DNA from: Desulfobacterales bacterium HSG2
GTDB taxonomy: Bacteria > Desulfobacterota > Desulfobacteria > Desulfobacterales > 4be13
Length of the DNA: 37,621 nucleotides
Reading direction: 5' to 3'
Assembly: GCA_030378035.1 (NCBI GenBank)
Contig: JAUCGI010000039.1
Coordinates: forward strand, 1 to 37,621
The position numbers and the translations under genes were made by a program. Of this stretch, positions 32,284 through 37,621 are shown piece after piece; the first letter of the stretch is position 1; every line of letters begins with the position of its first letter. Below the pieces are notes generated by a model, which searched no databases, was not told where the DNA came from, and saw only the letters and a list, made by a program, of their open reading frames with translations.

Positions 32284-33603
32284 TTAAAAGCCCTCAAACT
32301 CATCACTCCAATTGCCATCTTTCTCTCCTTTCTCATTCATGCAGATCGTGCTTTTTCTTTCACTCCTGTTTCCTTCTCCGGTCTTACCCTCTGCTTCCGC
32401 TCTTGCGATAACGGCTCTGATCTTTTCAATTTCCTCAGGCAGGAAATATCTGTTATCTGCGCCAAGAACTGCCTGCCGGTTTGTCGGACTGACATCATCC
32501 CCCATTCTGAAGTACCCGATTGCACTCCGGAGCCGCTCTGTCTGAGAGATCATCTCCTGTGAGTTCCCGACCATCGACTCGGAAGTCGAAGCCATCTCTT
32601 CGGCTGTTGAAGCCAGTTCCTCAGAGGAATTGGCGTTCTGCTGAATCACCTGATCCAACTGCTGGATCGAATTGTTGATCTGATCCGCGCCCAGGTTCTG
32701 CTCATTGCTCGCCGCGCTGATCTCCTGCACCAGTTCCGCTGTCCTCCGAACATCCGGTACGATTTTGGAAAACATGTCGCCGGCTCTTTCCGCAACTTTC
32801 ACACCGAAGCGCGACAGCCTATCGATCTCACCGGCTACGTTCTTACACCGCTCGGCCAGATCGCGGGTCTCGTTTGCCACCACTGCAAAGCGTTTGCCGC
32901 GCAGATCACCATCGGCACCGGCCGCCTCAATCGCCGCATTCAATGCCAGAATATCCGTCTGTGCGGCAATATCTTTGACAACCAAAATCTTATCTGTGAT
33001 TTCCCTCATCGCTTTAACTGTATCCGTTACGGCCTCCCCTCCTCCGCGGGCGTCCTCAGCCGATTTCAGTGCGATCTTTTCGGTCTGCGCCGCATTCTCC
33101 GCGTTCTGCCTGATATTGGAAGCCATCTCCTCCATGGAAGCCGACGCCTCCTCAGCCGAGGCAGCCTGCTCTGATGCGCCTTGGGACATCTCCTCGGCGC
33201 TCATGCTCATCTGCTGGCTGACGGATGCCAGTCTCTCCGCAGATGACTTCACCTCATCCGCCATGAGTCTGACACTGTTTGCGGATGTTTTCACATCGGA
33301 TATGATCTCACGAAGTCTCCTGACCATCCGGGCAAGGGATCTGCCTAGGATATCCCTGTCTGAAAGAATTTTCACTTTGGCAGTCAGATCCCCCTCGGCA
33401 ATCTGTTCGGCCATACGAACCGTATCTCTGAAATTTGACGTCATTTTCTTCATTGCAGCAAGCAACTGTCCGGCTTCATCCCTGCCGGTAACTTTAATAT
33501 CAAAATCAGTCTCTCCGATTGCGATTGCCTGAGCAATATCAATACATCTGTAAATCGGAGTCGCAATCATGCGGGTCATTATAAAGGCGACGGCCAATAA
33601 CAC
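32284..33603 (-). pseudogene. Methyl-accepting chemotaxis protein, 5'-truncated
   Basis: 439 aa remain. A second transmembrane helix (from the N-terminal [11 protein letters not shown]), a HAMP region (about 12-110) and a signalling domain (about 130-350) are present, with [18 protein letters not shown] at the hairpin tip. The periplasmic sensor domain and first membrane helix are missing. The reading frame begins exactly where a MITE end (TAACACTCGGAAGTGTAA, from 33598) starts, and the GTG codon lies inside that end. The tip region has changes from the usual RAGExGxGFAVVA (here [15 protein letters not shown], two residues longer), consistent with relaxed constraint. A C-terminal tail of ~60 residues ends EFEGF. 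Confidence 0.8.
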
Positions 33604-33882
33604 TCGGAAGTGTAATCAAATAAAGGATGCCGGTGAACGGTTTTTTTTGCTTCATTTTTTAACCTGCCTCATGTGCTTGGGGGCTCATGTACTCGGGTTC
33701 GGGCTACGGCAACTTTGTTTCAAGGACAACAGGAGGAGTGCAAAAATCATTTTTCGCACTCCTGTTAAAAACTATAAATTGTCAGGATTTCTCAGTGCGG
33801 ATTCTTGGTGTGAATGGCTTCATATGGGGCTTGGTGTGGGCGTGAATAAGATCGCAGTCTTGCAAATATCCCCGGAATACGA
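33598..33882. other. Repeat end and non-coding remnant
   Basis: It starts with a solo inverted-repeat end TAACACTCGGAAGTGTAA followed by AAAGGATGCC, matching the ends at 36216-36371. A hairpin AGGAGTGC/GCACTCCT with A5/T5 inner pairs lies at 33734-33763. The open frame on the plus strand has no recognisable protein. The partner end of the element is not visible. Confidence 0.55.
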
Positions 33883-34095
33883 CTAACTTTCGCTATGGGC
33901 CATAAATTCGTAAAAATACTGAACAATGGCTTCAAATTTGGAGAGTTCCGTATCCGTCAAATTCCGGCTGTGTGTAACCTTGTTACGAATAAGCCTGAGA
34001 GAGTCGAAAAAGACTTCCAGTCTTTGCTTTGTTCCAAAATATTTCTCAAAGACCGGATCCCATTTGGAAAGTATGATATCTCTTAGCTCATTCAA
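33883..34095 (-). pseudogene. Fragment of a Swt1/HEPN-like C-terminal domain
   Basis: About 70 codons from a TTG, with the frame open upstream to about 34210 but without ATG or GTG. DIILSKWDPVFEKYFG followed by LRLIRNKVTHSRNLTD resembles the Swt1-type HEPN domain often found at the C terminus of large prokaryotic conflict proteins, where RNxxxH is the RNase-like motif (here RNKVTH). The rest of the protein is absent. It lies just downstream of the STAND-like ATPase on the same strand and could be a detached tail of it or of a lost neighbour. Confidence 0.55.
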
Positions 34096-34227
34096 AAAGG
34101 CGTAGCATAAGAGAGGCTCTTGGTGAGAAATGTTGTCATTCCCACGACGCTTGCTGAGCTTGTTTAATATTGAGGGGGGGCTGTTACCACTAGATAATAT
34201 CCCTGGTTGATACCTCTCTCCGTGTCA

Positions 34228-35985
34228 TCAAGCTGTTTGGCTCGTAAAAGGCACGATATGCCTTCGACTTTCTGTAAAAGAAGCATGAAGTTCTCTCCTT
34301 AATCTTTCAAATAATGAAACAGTGTCTTCACTCTGTCTTAATATGTCGGAAAACAAACTATTAGCAAAAGAGTAAAACTGACTCTTTTTTACAATCATCC
34401 CCGCAACGATCATCCCTTCCAAGTGAAATTCGACATCACCAATATCCAGATGGACGCCATTCTCTGTTAATGCGTCCTGAAGTTCTATGCTTGTAACAGG
34501 TCTCATAATCTGCAACATTTGAAGTGCGAATATTTGCTGCATTCTTTCTAAAACATTCCAAAATGAGCCGATAATCAGCTTACGATATTCATAGAGATTA
34601 AACACCTCTTGGACATCATCCGGGGAGATGGTTGTTCTGCCCTCCTCACACGCTCGTTCGATGACTTTCGCGCACATAAACTGGATTAAAGCAGGATGTC
34701 TCATTGTTTTTTGCAGGATTTCCTCAACTAATTTCCCCTTATTGTGAAAAGTGAGGAATAACTCACTTTCCATTGGTTGTAAGATAAGTTTTCTGGTAGC
34801 ATCCTCAGTCAGACAGTCAAGTAAAAGCCGTTCAGTAAAATTGTAAAAGGGCGAAGTCCAGTGGTCAAGCTGAGATACAAGTGTCTGGAATCCGATAAAA
34901 ACAAACCGGCAATTCTCCTGAAGTTCATTATGAAGATTCCTAAGTGAAGCAAAGAATTCGTTTTCTCTCTTTTTTTCTTCTGCTATCAGGTCATCGACTT
35001 CATCTAACATAAACACGAATTTCTTGTGTGAGCGTTTTATGTGTGTTCTCAGATGATCTTCAAAGTTTCTTCTCGTTTCTCTGTTTATTTTAATACCAAC
35101 TTCTCGAAGTAAGCGATCTTTTACCTGATGAGACTTCTTCTTCTCGCAAGAGAAATATACTACTCTGTATTCAGGTTTGACAGCTATCCGGCGTTCTATC
35201 TCTTTTACAAGAAAGGTTTTGCCAATTCTCCGAGGACCGAATATCGCATACGACTTGCTTTGATTGCCAAGTATGCTACCTATTTCCCTCTCTCGTCCGT
35301 AAAACATTGACGGTCTGATGCCTGTATGGGAATATGGCTGAATATCCCTGCGATCTATGTCCCTTACAACAATTCTGTTAAAAGAGGTTCTGATCTCGTC
35401 AGCAAAAACAAGGGTTTTAAGATCGTATTCATCAATAAGGATGATTTTATAATCAGAATAGCTGTTGTGAATATAACGAATATTATCCGCATTCCCGAGC
35501 GCTAACACCATTACGATATCCGCCCGGCGTTCTGTTTCGTTAATCCGATTGATAACAGACTCAAATTCATTGGGGCTGGGCTGTGTACTCAATGGAATCA
35601 TACATGTAATCGGCTGGTCAAATCCTTGGTACCTGTATAAAAGATTGTCGAAATTCAGATGAACTTCACAAAGCAAATCGGTTATGGACAGATCGTCAAA
35701 ACCATTGAAAAATACCAATTTGCCTGTGCTGACCAGTAAAGTTCGCAGTTTTATCAAAACGCGATCTGATGTTGCCTCCTGATCACCATAAAGTACATAT
35801 TCGCTAACCACTTCCTGAATTTCTGTCCATGTTCGTAAAATTTGTATAGCGCTATTCCATGTTCTCTCCCTGACATTGCAATTTTGCAAAAATTGCCCAA
35901 GCGAATTGGCGTTTCGATGAACCTGATCCAATTGTAACAAATCACGTACTGGAATATGCACAATATTTGTTTGAGATACTGACAT
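34228..35985 (-). CDS. STAND/Orc-like AAA ATPase with N-terminal sensor-like domain
   Basis: 585 aa. The N-terminal ~215 residues are a helical then alpha/beta domain (ADIVMVLALGN, KIILIDEYDLKTLV) that I do not recognise by name. FYGREREI (228-235) leads into the AAA_16-type ATPase: Walker A GPRRIGKT (250-257), Walker B FVFMLDEVDD (323-332), then a winged-helix-like region (about 490-560, TSIELQDALTENG). Such proteins are common in prokaryotic signalling and conflict loci as STAND-like switches. ATG 35985 is preferred over GTG 35994 because AAGGAG is 8 nt from the ATG and overlaps the GTG. It appears monocistronic, next to a HEPN-like fragment. Confidence 0.85.
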   Translation of the reverse strand: MSVSQTNIVHIPVRDLLQLDQVHRNANSLGQFLQNCNVRERTWNSAIQILRTWTEIQEVVSEYVLYGDQEATSDRVLIKLRTLLVSTGKLVFFNGFDDLSITDLLCEVHLNFDNLLYRYQGFDQPITCMIPLSTQPSPNEFESVINRINETERRADIVMVLALGNADNIRYIHNSYSDYKIILIDEYDLKTLVFADEIRTSFNRIVVRDIDRRDIQPYSHTGIRPSMFYGREREIGSILGNQSKSYAIFGPRRIGKTFLVKEIERRIAVKPEYRVVYFSCEKKKSHQVKDRLLREVGIKINRETRRNFEDHLRTHIKRSHKKFVFMLDEVDDLIAEEKKRENEFFASLRNLHNELQENCRFVFIGFQTLVSQLDHWTSPFYNFTERLLLDCLTEDATRKLILQPMESELFLTFHNKGKLVEEILQKTMRHPALIQFMCAKVIERACEEGRTTISPDDVQEVFNLYEYRKLIIGSFWNVLERMQQIFALQMLQIMRPVTSIELQDALTENGVHLDIGDVEFHLEGMIVAGMIVKKSQFYSFANSLFSDILRQSEDTVSLFERLRRELHASFTESRRHIVPFTSQTA

Positions 35986-36160
35986 TTGCGGCACTCCTTA
36001 ATTTGCGAGAGCGATCTTGAATACCTACAGCTATCCGGCTTCTATGAAGGATATCAATCTTTAACTGTAAAATCAGAGAAAGTCAAGAAAATATTTTAAG
36101 GAAATAAAATTAAATTTGGCGACCTTGCTTTCTTTAAAAATCAGTTTGGTTTTTAGGCTT
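35986..36160. other. Non-coding region upstream of the STAND-like gene
   Basis: A/T-rich sequence that should contain the promoter of the minus-strand ATPase gene. I cannot assign promoter boxes with confidence, and no gene is visible. Confidence 0.4.
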
Positions 36161-36461
36161 CACAAAATCCGAAAGTAGTTTACACTTTTCACGGTCAGGT
36201 TAGAGCCAGAGGCATTAACACCCAGAAGTGTAAACTGACAAATATAAGGATGCCGGCTTTTAACTGAAAGTCAAAACAGGCAATCGTTGGTGTTTGGAAA
36301 TGTTGATTTGTGAGCTTTCCCATAGCCTTGTTGGGCATCCTTCATTTGTCAGTTTACACTTTCGAGTGTTAAGCTTTAAGTGTTAAACTCCCACATCCGG
36401 TCTGCCCCCTTAAACCTCAACCCCGATCATGAAAAAGTGCAAACTACTTTCAGCTTTTGTG
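36161..36461. mobile_element. Inverted-repeat element with CACAAAATCCGAAAGTAGTT ends (outer)
   Basis: CACAAAATCCGAAAGTAGTT plus TACACTTTTC at the left is matched in inverse by GAAAAAGTGC plus AAACTACTTTCAGCTTTTGTG at the right (36431-36461). It encloses the second element at 36216-36371. No coding content. Confidence 0.65.
36216..36371. mobile_element. Inverted-repeat element, TAACACTCG/AAGTGTAAACTGACA family (inner)
   Basis: The left end TAACACCCAGAAGTGTAAAC, then TGACAAATATAAGGATGCC, is matched in inverse by GGCATCCTTCATTTGTCAG and TTTACACTTTCGAGTGTTA. Single ends of the same family occur at 33598 (at the chemoreceptor break), 1168 and 189. A GGAAATGTTGATTTGTGAG segment in the interior is repeated degenerately at about 36547, outside the element. 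Confidence 0.7.
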
Positions 36462-36893
36462 ATGCCCTTTTTTGTTCGGCTTCAACCTGAAAGCAAACTC
36501 AAGGTGTCAGGATATCCTGATACCTCCAAGACAATCCCTGATATTCGGAAATGTTGATTTGCGAGCTTTTCCAAACCTTGTTATTCGACATTAACCTGAA
36601 AGTCAAGCCAAAAGGTATCAGGATATCTGGATACCCTGCTGACAACTGCCTGCTTTCAGAATATGTTTTCATATCCGACTGATGCTGAATTGGCAAGCGT
36701 TTCCCATAAACCCCAGGCCGGAAAATCGGGATGGCTTTTATCAGCAAACCTGTTGACAATTTGGGGACCGCCTTTGGGAAACGGTGGATTCCAGGTCAAA
36801 AGTGATAAGAATTCTGCCGATTCTTATCATTTGCCAGGAATGACAGGCAACTGTTGAAATTCAACCTTCCCGGAAGGCGTTATCAGATGATTC
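36462..36893. other. Non-coding region with degenerate repeats and a palindromic cassette
   Basis: It contains a degenerate copy of the GGAAATGTTGATTTG segment (about 36547), short CAGGATATC repeats, and a variable-stem palindromic cassette at 36783-36845 (arms TGGATTCCAGGTC and GCCAGGAATGACA, stem AAGTGATAAGAAT, loop TCTGCCG). No credible gene. Confidence 0.5.
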
Positions 36894-37460
36894 CTATTCC
36901 AGCCTGCATAACGTGTCATCACAGGGGCAACTGCCGTCAACTTCAAACGCGTAAACAATCCTGGATTCCATTTCAGCCCGTTTTGCCGGAATCGGATCAA
37001 ACCGGGCGTTTTCAGCCCGCTGAACGAGTTCGCCGCGGGAAGGTATGGCGTCAATACCGGATGAAACGACCTTGCCGGACGCGGCGTCCATAATGTCCGC
37101 GTCCTCGCCGTTTGTCACAACAACAACCGGAATCTGGTAAGGGGCTGAAAGCCTTGAAATAGCCAGCGCGGGGCGCTGCCGCGTCACTAGGGAGCCGGGT
37201 CCGTATTTTATGACCATACAAACCCTCGCGTCTTCATCCTGTTCACGGATGTCGGCTTGGGAACGGAAAAGACCGTATAAAGTGATTTTAAAGTCGATCT
37301 TAATAATCGCCCGCTTATCCCCTGCTGCCACAAGAAGATCACAGCGAGGCTGAATTTCGTTTTTAGAATACCCCTTCTGATCGACAAGCAGACGCGCCAG
37401 ATTCTGTCTGTACCGCTCATCGTATGTATCTTCCAAGGTTTCCCCTGTGATGAAATCCGC
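36894..37460 (-). pseudogene. HsdR_N-like (type I restriction R N-terminal domain) protein, 5' end lost
   Basis: About 188 residues from DFITGETLEDTYDERYRQ onward resemble small stand-alone proteins with a type I restriction enzyme R N-terminal (HSDR_N) domain: LVDQKGYSKNEIQPRCDLLV, then IIKIDFKITLYG. The native start codon is missing. At about 37459 the sequence switches to an inverted fragment of the patatin gene. The open frame continues antisense through that fragment to an ATG at 37514, so a chimeric protein with ~17 foreign N-terminal residues could be made. The nuclease-fold call is by family resemblance; activity is unknown. Confidence 0.6.
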
Positions 37461-37621
37461 AAGGGGAATGGGTGCGGCTGTGGTTATCGCTGTGAATGTT
37501 GTCACGCCTCTCATGCCGGGTCATCAGATAAAATCGGCACTGAACATCACCGACCAACTGACCCGCTTGATGACGCATTCAAATGTCAAAGCCCAAATTG
37601 AAGCCCTCGGACCGAATGATA
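37459..37621 (+). pseudogene. Partial second copy of the patatin gene (continues past window)
   Basis: This segment matches the patatin coding strand (reverse complement of about 31350-31512) with about 8 differences in 163 bp by eye, encoding RGMGAAVVIAVNVVTPLMPGH-like sequence and the following residues. The frame is intact within the window. It begins abruptly in mid-gene at a junction with the HsdR_N-like gene, so the signal peptide and nucleophile region are absent here. It runs off the right edge. It is a truncated paralog or duplicated fragment in opposite orientation to the full copy. Confidence 0.75.

Noticed and set aside
32705..33532. Plus-strand 275-codon gene
   Set aside because: It is a Ser/Ala-rich shadow of the chemoreceptor signalling domain on the other strand.
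33569..33886. Plus-strand 105-codon gene
   Set aside because: It overlaps the chemoreceptor remnant and a MITE end; no family recognised and no ribosome-binding site.
37461..37514. Native N terminus of the HsdR_N-like gene
   Set aside because: These codons are antisense to the duplicated patatin fragment, so they are a rearrangement product rather than the original start.

Overview
The window looks like an accessory-rich segment of a Gram-negative, repeat-laden bacterial chromosome. A sulfate-reducing or filamentous Desulfobacterota host is my best guess. This is inferred from the outer-membrane patatin/beta-barrel protein, the two periplasmic lytic transglycosylases, the metacaspase-like protein, the histidine-degradation genes and the unusually dense small inverted-repeat elements. 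It is not proven by a marker gene.

Layout. 1-184 is a string of alternating small palindromes. 315-641 is a tRNA-Arg(UCU) gene split in its anticodon loop by a 250-nt Azoarcus-type group I intron. 642-2026 is non-coding and full of repeat elements. 2027-16465 is a plus-strand island, largely translationally coupled. It holds three paralogous AAA+ ATPases sharing an N-terminal PFTSSSxGDPWE signature, three winged-helix-like accessory proteins, a Cas4-like nuclease fused to an FtsK motor, an OLD/RecF-like ATPase with a putative PD-(D/E)XK partner, and a caspase-like protease. 16782-19088 carries an MltD-like transglycosylase and a YpsA-type protein, separated by a heptameric satellite. 19258-20853 carries a lipoprotein and a decayed TumE-type toxin-antitoxin pair. 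21269-23510 is an ftcD-hutI pair for histidine catabolism. 23511-24881 is repeat DNA, including ten copies of an 80-bp hairpin satellite. 24882-27269 is an Slt70-like transglycosylase. It converges on a minus-strand block with comEC (containing an internal duplication), a PlpD-like patatin and a chemoreceptor whose 5' part has been lost at the end of a MITE-like element. The right end holds a HEPN-like fragment, a STAND-like ATPase, nested inverted-repeat elements, a 5'-truncated HsdR_N-type gene, and a second partial copy of the patatin gene running off the window.

The most interesting system is the 2-16 kb island. ATPases, DNA-binding-like adaptors, a nuclease-translocase fusion and a protease are arranged like a prokaryotic conflict (anti-mobile-element) system. 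I do not recognise it as a named defence system. A working model, which is inference, is that the ATPase/adaptor pairs sense or load on DNA, the Cas4-FtsK protein translocates and cuts it, and the caspase-like protein is an effector.

A second theme is repeat biology. At least six families of small terminal-inverted-repeat elements are present, some with likely target-site duplications. A palindromic cassette with conserved arms but variable stems sits inside three different TIR shells, and satellites have invaded or replaced coding sequence, including the 3' end of the third ATPase.
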